Both the position numbers and the translations under genes were made by a program. Below the pieces are notes generated by a model, which worked only from the letters and a program-made list of their open reading frames with translations, made no database searches and was not told the origin of the DNA. This document shows positions 32,999-42,972 of a stretch of DNA of 64,000 nucleotides, piece after piece. Every line of letters starts with the position of its first letter. Within the stretch, counting starts at the first letter, position 1. The stretch comes from Geosiphon pyriformis. Lineage: Eukaryota; Glomeromycota; Glomeromycetes; Archaeosporales; Geosiphonaceae. The stretch is from assembly GCA_016748015.1 (NCBI GenBank), contig JAAOMT010000134.1:74184-138183 (forward strand), read 5' to 3'.

Positions 32999-34786
32999 GT
33001 GGCAGAATCAGAAATTATAGGAACAAACCATTTAGGATTCGCAAAATCCTTATTTCAATACTATTGTCAATACTTGGGATTAAACCACAATCATATATGT
33101 GCCGAATCAGCTTTCAATTTCTATGTCAACAAAAAAATTTCTTCTTTATTAGGAACACCAGTGAATACTGAATCAGCAAAAGAAACTTTCTATAAAGAAT
33201 TAATTCAAAACACCAACCTACCAACAAATCATAATTTTGCATCCATCATCACGGAAATCAACAAAGAAATTGAACACCACACTTAACAAAGATATCTAAT
33301 TACATACACTAGTAAAGGCAAGGAAAAATTACAAACACCAGCAGTAACACCCAGAAAAATACAGCCACCTGCTTGGAAGAAAAACAGAGTTGAATCCCCA
33401 AGCAACCCATCCTACCACTATACACTTGGAAGTGCCATTAACATATCATCAACAGATGCATTCTCATCAACTGCGACATCAGCATTTGGATGATTCCCAT
33501 TCCAAAGTAGACAAAGGAAAACAGAATTGTTAGAACCATATGGCAAATACTTTGAGGGATTTAATTCGTGATCATCAATCCCATCAGGACTTTGATCACC
33601 ACCACCTCCACCAGATTTTGGAATCTCTGATCCGTGGGAAGCAGTGGAATCAGAAAAGGAGGAAGAAGAATCAGAGGATCAAGAATTCACTTACCAGCAT
33701 CCGATTACTGAAAACCCAGAAGTTGAAACCCCAAACCTTTAAACTCAGCAACTGTTAGAAAATCCGGAAATCGAAACTCTGAATATTTGAATGCTGCCAA
33801 ATCAAAGAAATCAAAAACCCGAATTAATTAATCAGCAAAACTTACCTCCAGTAATTGTCATCAATCAACCACCAATTAATTCCATAGCCGAACCCATACA
33901 GCAGCCACTTCAGCTACCACTCCAACAGCCAGGACAACAACAACTGCTTCAACAGCCACCACAACCACCTAACTTAAATCCAATGGCCTATGCACCAATT
34001 GCAAAACTTGACAACTTTATGGGTGAAGAGGATGACACTCAAATATGGCTGAATGATGTAGAAAAGACCATCGCAGCCAACGGATGGAATGATGCTCGAG
34101 CCATGCAAGCCATTCCCTACTTTCTCAAGGATACTGCCAATTCATGGTATCAAAGCTTAGTTAATAAACCACAAGATTTCAATGTCTTTAAAGTGGAATT
34201 CTTAAGATACTTCAGCAACAACAATAGCATCAATCACCTAATTAATACATTCACCACCATGAAACAAGGAGAAACTGAAGCAGTTACTACTTACCTGGGA
34301 CACTTCCATTGAAACTTGCACCAAATTCAAGCAATTGATGATGACTATTTTACAGCACCACAGATACTCAACCAGTTTATCCATGGCCTACACAGCAGCA
34401 TCTTGCAACATATACGTCCGTTGCATCCTGGCATGCTTTAAGATGCAGTCACACACGCCAGAGATTTTGAATCTGCTGAGTCAGAAGCTAACTATGCCCA
34501 AGTCATTAATCTAATAATGAACAGATCATCTGAATTGGATTCTAAATTGGAGAAGTTTAGTGAATTAATCAATAAGAGATTGGAAGGATACTTAGCTGAC
34601 AATCACGTCATCTATCAGCCTCCACAACAACGCAATAACCAAGGACATCTTAATTGTGGCCAAAATCAACTGCGTCCATCTTCATCAACCAATCAACAGT
34701 GGCAACAGGAAACGCATATCTGCCACTATTGTGGTAACCAAGAACATATCCAAATTAACTGTTGCCAGCGTTTAAATAACCAATAA
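32999..34786 (+). pseudogene. Element D: Gag
   Basis: Structural protein of the intracellular particle. It begins at GTG (V/M-A-E-S-E-I-I-G), conserved in C, F and, as GTG or GTA, in G and B. An N-terminal helical domain (residues 1-95) precedes a Pro/Gln-rich linker (33650-33980), then a capsid-like region: Y-A-P-I-A-K-L (33985), W-L-N-D-V-E-K (34048), W-Y-Q-S-L (34147), F-L-R-Y-F-S-N-N-N (34200), Y-L-G-H-F-H (34293). A CCHC knuckle C-H-Y-C-G-N-Q-E-H-x4-C (about 34720-34762) follows. Nine or so stops, nearly all former Gln, Trp or Arg codons. Protease follows in the same frame. Confidence 0.9.
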
Positions 34787-35945
34787 TCGGGAAATCAATA
34801 TCGAAACCCCAATTGCTGGTTCCAAACTCCAAATCATTATCCAAATCAAAGTCAAGACCAATATCAGAATAATTACCTGCCAATGACGCAGCAACCAATC
34901 TATCAACTGCCAGTATATCAACCTCCGATTTATCAGCCGCAACCACCAGTAATATATCAACCACAGCCACAAATAATCTATCAACCCCAACAGATCCAAA
35001 CACCACCCCAAAGCTTACCACCCAATGGAACTCAAAGACCGAGAATGACTCAACAGAGCTGGAGATCAGCAATGGTAGTCCATCAACTGATCCCCAGTTC
35101 TTCACAGCAACTATCTGGATTATGCCAGTGGAATTCGGGTACTGGTCAACCCCAGAATCTGAATTCCCAGAACTATTTAAGTCTCTTGGTTACTCCAGAA
35201 GATGCTTCAACCAATAACCCAGCATTTACCCAAAAACAACCACTCACCAGTAATATCCCACCTGCTACCATCACCGAGGACGAGTTATTGGTCACTATCT
35301 TCCTATTCGAATTTGAAGAAACAGCTGCAATGTCATTATTTAGTGGAGCCGCTTTTGAAGCCAAACCAATCACCACGATGTACACTGACACCAAAGTAGA
35401 AAGACAATCCATTAAATTAATCCTGGACAGCAGTTCTGCAAGCAGCATAATTACAAAACAACTCATGGATCAATTAGGTTGTCAAGTTGATTGAGCTGCC
35501 AGCGCCAGAATTATTACAGCCGATGGAGCAACCAAAACTCCAATCAGCGAAATTGATAACTTTCCTTTTGAAGTCAATGGCATTGTGACTCCCATTAAAG
35601 TTCTAGTGATGGAAACCACTCAATACCAAGCTCTTGTTGGTAATGACTGGCTATCCAAAGTCAATGCCACGTTAGACTGGAACACCCAGGAACTCCAGCT
35701 AACATATCAAGGCCAACATATACGTGTCCCGGCCATGTGTGGCCACTTCAAAAAGCCTCCAAGAAAGAAACTATTGATCAAACTGGAGGAGGAGAAAGAA
35801 AAGCCTACCTGGGAAGCCTACCAAGTATCATGGGCTGACGAAGAGCACAATGAGCTGCCACCAATACTCTCCTGGGACGACAACAACAAGAAAAAAGGGA
35901 AACAAAAGGAAGAACTTACCTGGGATACCGATGATCTGACATGAA
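34787..35945 (+). pseudogene. Element D: aspartic protease region
   Basis: A Tyr/Gln/Pro repeat linker (I-Y-Q-P-Q-P units, 34880-35010) leads to the retropepsin fold. The active site reads L-I-L-D-S-S-S-A-S-S-I-I near 35420. The Asp is present but the Gly of D-S-G has become Ser, as have two other Gly residues, all GGN to AGN. G-N-D-W-L at 35640 marks the end of the fold. A Glu/Lys-rich tail to 35945 contains W-E-A-Y-Q-V-S-W-A-D, a Trp-rich segment also kept in C, E and F. It would cut the polyprotein. Confidence 0.85.
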
Positions 35946-36640
35946 CTGACAATGACGAGAGCGAACCGACTTCAAGCTGGGAATAGGAAGAAGACAAAGA
36001 AAATAAAGGAAAAGGAAAAGAAAAAGAGACCACTTAAACCACCACCACTTATAACACCCACACTATACCACAATGATCTACCTATTGTCGATCTAAGCTT
36101 ATATGCGTCAATTGTGATAAAAAATTGTTGTCAATGGGTGCATGCTGTGGCAATGATAAGGAATACCACACCACAACAAAATTCTACTGTCATCTATGCT
36201 TATTCGAATGCTTTGGACGACCAAAGAGGCAAAAAAAATAGGATAACCAATCTTGTCTCACTTGTGGGGAGATCCTGCTAGATAAAGAGATGTGGAACAA
36301 CATTCCAGGACGTGGAGGAACATGCGACGTATTGTGTCAATACATGATTTTAATAAGTGACTGGGTAAGAAAAAAAACCCCAATGGAAGCAGCCTGGCAA
36401 AGAGCCGTACAGTGACTGGACAGTTGCCCACATGACGATGATAAAATTTGGCAAATGGCACTCATCAAAATCAAAGGGGTGACACCAGAAGAGATAAAAA
36501 TGATCAAAAACAACCTCCCAGAACTTTTAGAGCTTGACTGAGATGCAGAACCCATCATAAACCTTCTGGATCCGGAACAATTCCATGAACACTACCAAGA
36601 ATTAGCACTCACAAGGGAAGAACAAGAACAACGGTTAGAG
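35946..36640 (+). pseudogene. Element D: uncharacterised Cys-rich module
   Basis: In the ORF1 frame between protease and dUTPase. After a Lys/Glu-rich linker: C-V-N-C-D-K-K-L-L-S-M-G-A-C-C (about 36099), C-H-L-C (about 36189), C-L-T-C-G-E (about 36260), R-G-G-T-C-D-V-L-C-Q-Y (about 36315), then a Cys-poor helical part with S-D-W-V-R-K, W-Q-M-A-L-I-K-I-K-G and D-P-E-Q-F-H-E-H-Y (about 36570). Eight or more paired Cys suggest two zinc sites. I know no named domain with this pattern. It is present in all copies that span the region, in both lineages, so it is part of the element. A nucleic-acid-binding or particle role is a guess. Confidence 0.8.
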
Positions 36641-37798
36641 CAGTTGAATGCTCGACTATGTCAACACTGCCTAATTTTCTGTAATTTCCAGTATTGTGAT
36701 GAGTGTAACCTCATTTACAATCCACTACCATGCATGATCTACTTGATCCCTGAAGAAGAAAAACCAATCAGCAGCTGTGCATCAGAATCAGAATTGCCGA
36801 TTAATCGTGATTCAAACTCCGACGATGACGACAATAACAACAGTTCAAGCTCTATTCAAATTGGCAATGACGATAGAAACAATTCAGACTCAGATTCAAA
36901 ACCTGATGTAAACTATGAACAATACATTGTACTATCAGATCTCTCCAAGGAACAAGAGTTGAAATAGTATAGTGACAATAAGGAAGGTATTATGTTAGAA
37001 TGTGCGCATAACACGGATGCAGAGTTTGATCTGAGATATTCAGGAAAAGATGCCATCAAATTAGAACTGCATTCATGCACCTGCATTGATCTGAAAATAG
37101 CACTAGAAATTCCGGCAACAACAATGGTTCAATTAGCATCTAGGAGTAGTTTAGTGAAAAGAGGAATCAATATAAGAGGAGGAATAATTGACATGGGATA
37201 TGTAGAAAATATCATCGCCATACTACAAAATGACTTAAAAAAGGCCTATATAATAGAACCCAACAAAAAAATAGCACAGGCAATATTCCTGTCTCTGATT
37301 AGAGTAGCTCAGTTAGTGTCAGTGGGAAAGAGGGAGGAATTGGGAATAACCACGAGGGGAATACAAGGATTTGGATCAACGGGTAGAATAGAGGTACCAG
37401 TTAATATGGTGGAGAAAGAGATTGTTGGCCAAGGAGAAATTATTTCAACTGGTCAAGCTATTTCCATTCCACCATATAGCCAGTACATGTTAACAATAGA
37501 AAAGAAGGAAAAGGAGCAAGAACAGATTTTTGAAGTGGAAGCAACCCTTTGTGAATCAGAAGAGATTGGGTTGATCAATCTCCACATACCAGCCAAAAGC
37601 TATAGCAGCATAAAAATTCCCATCTACAACAACACTGGCAATGTCATCAACATACCAGAAAGAGCCACCATCAGATATTTAACCACAGAAATAGAAGACC
37701 AACCACCAAACCCCATTCCAGACTTTCCACAACTTTGTGGATATGTTGACATTACATCACAAACAATCTATGGACAAGACAAATGTTATTTGCTCTAA
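36641..37798 (+). pseudogene. Element D: zinc-ribbon-like motif, acidic tract, dUTPase-like domain
   Basis: C-Q-H-C...C-D-E-C ribbon (36658-36710), a Pro-rich turn, then a Ser/Asn/Asp tract (36790-36930). The dUTPase-like domain shows the five family motifs in order: A-E-F-D-L-R-Y (37018), S-R-S-S-L (37138), G-G-I-I-D-M-G-Y (37180, catalytic Asp kept), I-A-Q-A-I (37271), R-G-I-Q-G-F-G-S-T-G (about 37355-37384). dUTPases hydrolyse dUTP and keep uracil out of cDNA; some retroviruses carry one. A beta-rich segment (to 37798) joins it to RT. Open for 268 codons (36992-37798), the longest intact piece of ORF1 here. Enzyme activity is inferred from motifs only. Confidence 0.85.
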
Positions 37799-39217
37799 CC
37801 AGAACAATTGGAACAAATGAACATGGGAAACTTAGATTCACTCCAATGTATGCAGCTCAAGATGTTACTCAACAATTTCAACGACATCTTTGCCAGCGAA
37901 AATAAGTTTGGCCGAACTGACATTATCCAGCATCAGATCAAAACTGGAGATCCAATGCCAATCAAACAAAGAGCATACAGAGTGCCACCAGCCAGCCATG
38001 AGATTATTCGTCAAGAGATAAACAGAATGCTTGACAATGGGCTAATTCAACTATCAATGAGTCTATGGTCATCACCAGTGATACTCGTCCATAAAAAAAA
38101 TGGGAAAATCCGGTTTTGTGTAGACTACAGAAAACTCAATAATGTAACTTATGGAGACAGTTATCTAACTCCATGAATACAGGAATTATTTGATGCTTTC
38201 AGTGAGAACAAATGGTTCTCCACATTAGATTTGGACAGTGGTTACTGGCAAGTAGCCATGAATCTAGCTAACAAGGAGAAGACAGCATTTACTACTAGAG
38301 AAGGGAATTTTGAATTTGAAATAATGCCATTTGGCTTAACCAATGCCCCAGCAACTTTCCAATGGCTAATGGAAATCATTTATACTGGCTTATAATGGAA
38401 ATCAGTAGTTGTATACTTGGACGACACCAATGTATTCTCAAAGACGTTTGATGATCATCTTCATCATCTTCAACAAGTGTTCGAAAGACTAAGAAGAGCA
38501 AGACTAAAGTTAAATGTGACAAAGTGCTTCTTTGGCAAGACAGAACTCAAATTCTTGGGACACATAGTCAGCAAAGACAGCATCAAAATAGATCCAGAGA
38601 AAATAGAGATAGTAAAGAACTTTCCAGTGCTGACCAATATAACAGAACTGAGATCATTCTTGGGATTTGCCAATTACTATTGTTGTTTTATCAAAAACTT
38701 TTCCAAGATAGCGCAGCCACTCAATCAACTGCAAAACAAAAATGCAAAATATGAATGGACAGAAAGTCAACAAGAAGCTTTTGATATTCTGAGGAAAAAG
38801 CTCATCCAAGCTCCAGTACTGATCTATTCAGATTATAGCAAACCATTCATCATTACCACTGATGCATCCGGCCAAGCATTGAAAGCAGTATTATCTCAGA
38901 GAGAACAGGATGGCAGAGAACATCCAGTAGCATATGCCAGCAGAGATTTAATACCAGCCAAAAAGAACTATGGAACACTGGAAAAAGAACACTTAGCAAT
39001 ATACTAGTCAGTTATGAAATGGAAAGAATATTTGAGCCAGAAGTTTGAAGTGTACACAGATTACAAAGGATTAACATCACTTCAAAAACAAAAATTTGGA
39101 GATGGAAGACAGTTAAGATGGAAAATGGCACTTGCACCATACAATTATACTATACATTACAAAAAGGGAAAAAACAATGGAAATGCTGATGGTTTGTCAC
39201 AAATGAGACAAATCTAA
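37799..39217 (+). pseudogene. Element D: reverse transcriptase and RNase H
   Basis: RT: L-L-N-N-F-N-D-I-F-A (37865), R-F-C-V-D-Y-R-K-L-N (38114), [11 protein letters not shown] (38223), F-G-L-T-N-A-P-A-T-F-Q (38330), Y-L-D-D intact at 38414-38425, F-L-G-H-I-V-S-K (38552), then F-L-G-F-A-N-Y-Y (38655). RNase H: T-D-A-S-G-Q-A-L (38859), E-K-E-H-L-A-I-Y (38985, with a TAG for Trp at 39007), Y-T-D-Y-K-G-L-T (39055), ending N-A-D-G-L-S-Q-M-R-Q-I and TAA at 39215-39217. That stop is shared by all copies and closes ORF1. Four other stops. Confidence 0.92.
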
Positions 39218-39279
39218 GAACATTTCAACCCAAAAATATAACAAAAACCAGAACAATACTAACAAAAATATAATAAAAG

Positions 39280-40662
39280 ATGAACATACAAAAATATCAA
39301 CAACTGCAACATTATATAAACACTCACCAGTTCAAGAAGAATTTATCTCAAACAGAACGAAAGAGTATCAAACAATAATCAAAATATTTTATCACTCACC
39401 AAAATATACTTTATCAGAAAAATAGAAAAGATCCAGATCAACCAACCAGAGTAATTACAGAACCAGAAAAAGAGACAATATTATTCAACATGCACTCAAA
39501 TCCAACAGCAGAACATTTTCACAAAGAAGCAACCATGGAAAGAACCAGAAAGAGATACTATTGGCCATCAATATACCCAGATATCATTCAATATGTTCAA
39601 AATTGTGATGCTTGTCAGCAAAGAGGAAGAACAAGATCCAGTGAACTATTAAGACCAATCAAAGTGAGACAACCATTTGACTATATGGGAATTGATTTAG
39701 TAGGACCATTAACAATCACCAGCAAAGGAAACAGATACATAGCAGTAGCTATGGACTATCTCACTAAATGGCCAGAGGCGAAAGCAATTCAAAGAGCGGA
39801 TGCAGAATCCGTTGCCAAATTCATTCATCAGGATTTGATTTGTCAACATGGATGTCCAAAAGAATTATTATTAGACCAAGGAACTCATTTTGTGAACAGA
39901 ACATTAACAGAATTGAGCCAAAGATTTGGAATCAAGAGACCATTATCATTACCATACCATCCACAAACCAACGGATTAGTAGAAAGATTCAACAGAACAT
40001 TGTGTGAAACAATAGCCAAGCTCAGCCAAGAAAACCAGAACAATTGGGATTTGTTCATACTATCAGTACTATTTGCTTATTAGACAACGAAACAAGACAC
40101 TATACAAGCAACACCATTTGAATTAGTATATGGGAGAATAGCAATGTTACCAGTAGAGAGAGAAATTAATACATATCCAGTGGAACCAATAACAGAAGAA
40201 AATTTTCAAGAAACATTGCTGAGAAAAACATATGACTTAATGGAAACATTGGAAAACAAATGAAGAAGAGCAGCTGATAATATCCAAAAATTACAAGAAA
40301 CACAGAAAAAAAGACACGATAGTCAACTACCAAACAAACCAGTTGAATTCAAGATCGGAGACAAAGTATTACTACATTGTACCAAAGCAGAAAAACAATG
40401 GAGTGGAAAATTTGACCCCAAATGAGACAGACCATTTTACATAGAAGAAATTCTAGGAAATGGAGCTTACAAATTAAGATTGGATAACAAAATTTTAACC
40501 AAAGCAGCACATGGAGATCGACTGAAACCATATCACAACATCACACTACCATCTACCAGTAATATTCCACAATTAGAAGTACAGAGAATACTAGTCCAAC
40601 CAGATGAAATTCCACGAGATCAGAAACCAATCATTATTATCGACAACAACACGTTAAATTGA
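39280..40662 (+). pseudogene. Element D: integrase ORF2, catalytic triad intact
   Basis: Starts at its own ATG, 62 bp after the ORF1 stop and one frame away. H-x6-H and C-D-A-C zinc domain (39493-39615). Core: G-I-D-L-V-G (Asp 39694-39696), L-D-Q-G-T-H-F (Asp 39874-39876), G-L-V-E-R-F-N (Glu 39982-39984), giving D-x59-D-x35-E as in Ty3/gypsy integrases. A Lys-rich helix and a GPF module (R-P-F, about 40429) follow; no chromodomain is visible. Stops: a TAA near 39376, TAG at 40081 (Trp), TGA at 40261 and a TGA near 40423 (Trp). Ends at TGA 40660-40662. Confidence 0.92.
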
Positions 40663-40716
40663 TCCATCAAAAGAATATATAAAGACATGGTAGACACGAC
40701 AGGAAATATCAGAAAA

Positions 40717-41346
40717 ATGGAAATTACAGACAACATTCACTTACTAGCACAACAACTCTTTCAATTAAATCAACACCAGGAAATGGAGATTACAATCAAT
40801 CAACAAACCATTCGATATCAAGATACTAGAAAGACATTTCAACTCAGAACACAGAAGAAAACTGAAAATACTGTGGACAAAATCATAGCAAAAGTAAAAT
40901 TAGCAATAAAAAAATCAACAAAAGAGTCACTATATTAAGAGTTAACTAAAGAAACTTGGAATTGGTGGATACAACAATTTCCACAAACCTATTGTTATTT
41001 TTACTTGGAACAACATGTAAATATCCAAAATCTATATATGGATAAAACAAAGCGATTATTTGACCAAGGAGTACTACAACAATTAGAATATTTTGTGGGA
41101 AAGAACAACTTATTCACACAAGCCCGAGCCATATACCGAATACACACAGCATTTCAAGATAAACCAGAAATATTGCTCAACAGAGCAATGGATCTGGTTA
41201 TCAGTAATCAATTAGGAAAAATCACCAATGCTTAATTTGAAGAATTACAGACCCAAATAACACAAGTAATTCTCAAAAACAAAATCCAGAAAATACTTCA
41301 AGAGAGGGAATTACATGAGTTGGATTTCAATGGAGCTCAATATTAA
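40717..41346 (+). pseudogene. Element D: ORF3, unknown protein of about 209 residues
   Basis: The ATG at 40717 is chosen over the in-frame ATG at 40687 because the latter is absent from A, C, E and F. Only two stops interrupt it (TAA near 40936, Gln in copy A; TAA near 41233, a Gln codon by its context). Features: T-I-R-Y-Q-D-T-R near the middle of the first half, W-N-W-W-I-Q-Q-F (about 40960), then a helical second half with Q-N-L-Y-M-D-K-T-K. It ends F-N-G-A-Q-Y-stop against the purine tract. Hydrophilic, no membrane segment. Not similar to any family I can name. Confidence 0.82.
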
Positions 41347-41359
41347 AAGAAGGGAATAA
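41347..41359 (+). promoter_or_regulatory. Polypurine tract of element D
   Basis: AAAGAAGGGAATAA-type purine run between the ORF3 stop and TGTTAC of the 3' LTR, the expected plus-strand primer site. Equivalent runs precede the 3' LTRs of A, C, E, F and, with different sequence, G. Confidence 0.75.
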
Positions 41360-42243
41360 TGTTACTTATAAAAATATAAGAAATATATTAGCATAATTAT
41401 TAGCTAATTAGAAGTAAGCATAGTAAATGTGGAATTTCAGGATTCCTCTCAGAAATTGCAGGATTCCAGAAATTTCAGGATTCCCAATGAGGAATTGCAG
41501 GATTCCAGAATTCCAGGATTCCTCTCAAAGGAATCACAGGATTCCAGGGATTCCAGAATTCCTGTCATAAAAAATTGAGGAATTGAGGAATTTCAATTAT
41601 GTATATATAGTAGTAATGTTAGAAACAGAAAAGACAGAATTGATACCACAGAATCCTTAACCTAGAAACACAATCATCAAATAAATAATTATTTCATATC
41701 TAAAATCTACTTCCTACTATTAACCTTTCATGTTAATAATAATTGATACTTAACCATGCTGGAACAATAGCTCTTGATCATGGCTATTGATGGGATACTA
41801 ATCTGCAAATCGCCTTGGCTTATTTCTTTGCTTTCTTTATTTTTTTTTTATTTCTTTTTCTTTATTTTATTTTGATTTGTTGTTAAATACTAATTGATAA
41901 AAGATTAAGCACTGAGTTATTGATGTCAAGAATAGCCTGGTAAAAGACCCAGAAATACGGGTAGGATTTTATATATTATCGGATAGCTTACCAGAAGGGC
42001 ACGACTGCCAGACTAAATCTGGCCACCATGCTAAGAAAAAAATTGGGAAAACTCTTGGAAAATATATCTATTATCGATACTATTGAATCTTTGTTCATTA
42101 TACAAAGGACTCAACCAAAACCTTCAGATCTATCAAAACTTTTAGATACAGCACCTTCAGAACAGCCTCAACGGAAATAGCTTTTGAGCACCAAGTTATG
42201 GGTTTGTTATTTAATTCAACAGCAGAAATATTTATCTGTAACA
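41360..42243 (+). repeat. Element D: 3' LTR
   Basis: TGTTACTTATAAAAATATAAG to TATCTGTAACA, 884 bp. It matches the 5' LTR apart from the 38-bp unit and scattered mostly C/T and G/A differences. The TATA box is TATATATAG near 41602. Followed by the ACAT target duplication. Confidence 0.95.
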
Positions 42244-42247
42244 ACAT

Positions 42248-42972
42248 AAGCACATTGCTCAGCAATGTGAAGCAATGTGAGCATTGTTTGAGAAATTATA
42301 GCACATTGCTCGAGAATGTGAGCAATCTCATAGAACCCAAATTATGTATATATAGTGGTAGCATTAGAAGTAGAAAAGACAGACCTCCCAGTTTAGATTT
42401 AATCTAAGCAATTTTTCTATTTACAAATATCAATAAATAATTATTCACTAACTTAATTCATTTTTCACTATCAATACTTTATGTTAATAGCAATTGATAC
42501 TTAACCACACTGGAACAATAGCTCTTGATTATGGTTATTGATGGAATACTAACTTGCAATTGCATTGGCTCATTTCTTTATTTTTCTTTATTTTTCTTTA
42601 TTTTCTTTTCTTTAATTTTATTGTTGTGTACTAAATTGATTAAGAGGATTAAAGTGCTGAGTTATTGATGTCACGGATAGCCTGGTAAAAGACCCAGAAA
42701 TAAGGGTAGAATTATATATATTAATAGACAGCTTACCAGAAAGGCATGACTGCCAGATTAAACCAGCCACCACGCTGAAAACAGAAATTGGGAAAACAAC
42801 TTAAGGAAAACAACTTAAACCAATCATAGTGAATCTCTGTCTATTATACAAAGAACTCTGCAACAAACCTTCAGATTCACCAAACCTTCAGATATTAACA
42901 CCAGAATACCAAACCAGTACCAAGTTACAGATTTGTTATTTAATTTAAGACCCCAAATAATCATCTGTAATA
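42248..42972 (+). repeat. Element C: 3' LTR, right piece
   Basis: Continues the LTR broken at 32015: CACATTGCTCAGCAATGTG repeats, TATA box near 42347, AATAAATAATTATT near 42430, T-rich tract, AAAGACCC block (42688), ending CTGTAATA (GTAACA with C-to-T). Element E sequence starts at once, in the middle of its Gag. Confidence 0.88.

Larger units (their letters stand above)
32016..42243 (+). mobile_element. Element D: full-length, least decayed element
   Basis: 10,228 bp, LTRs of 921 and 884 bp, target duplication ACAT, inserted in the 3' LTR of C. ORF1 (32999-39217) stays in one frame over about 2,070 codons with some twenty stops and no obvious frameshift. Integrase and ORF3 are nearly open. 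The RT and integrase catalytic residues are present, so this copy has the fewest changes between it and a working ancestor, and it is the reference for the domain map. Confidence 0.95.
12881..42972 (+). mobile_element. Element C, interrupted by G and D
   Basis: A full set of element parts once the two insertions are removed: 5' LTR 12881-13665, ORF1 13728-18695 plus 28562-29831, integrase 29862-31244, ORF3 31299-31934, 3' LTR 31948-32015 plus 42248-42972. The two LTRs (785 and 793 bp) share the CACATTGCT/AGCAATGTG U3 type and a start that distinguishes them from F. The left flank is ATGT and the right flank TTGG, which do not match. Sequence next to the right end was therefore lost or rearranged. 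Confidence 0.8.

Noticed and set aside
34755-35105. Long minus-strand open frames over ORF1 (also at 15430-15927, 16508-16804, 63120-63377 on the other strand)
   Set aside because: Shadows of the coding strand: low-complexity Val/Leu/Ser or repeat translations with no family resemblance.
39217-39282. Possible intron (TACTAAC-like branch site and AG before the integrase ATG in D) that would fuse RNase H to integrase
   Set aside because: The TACTAAC-like word is in a 30-bp spacer duplication seen only in D and E; C and F have a 30-bp gap without it, and no convincing donor is near the end of RNase H. Kept only as a test under the separate-ORF finding.
40687-40716. Upstream ATG as start of ORF3 in D
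   Set aside because: Absent from A, C, E and F, whereas the ATG at 40717 is shared (ATA in E).
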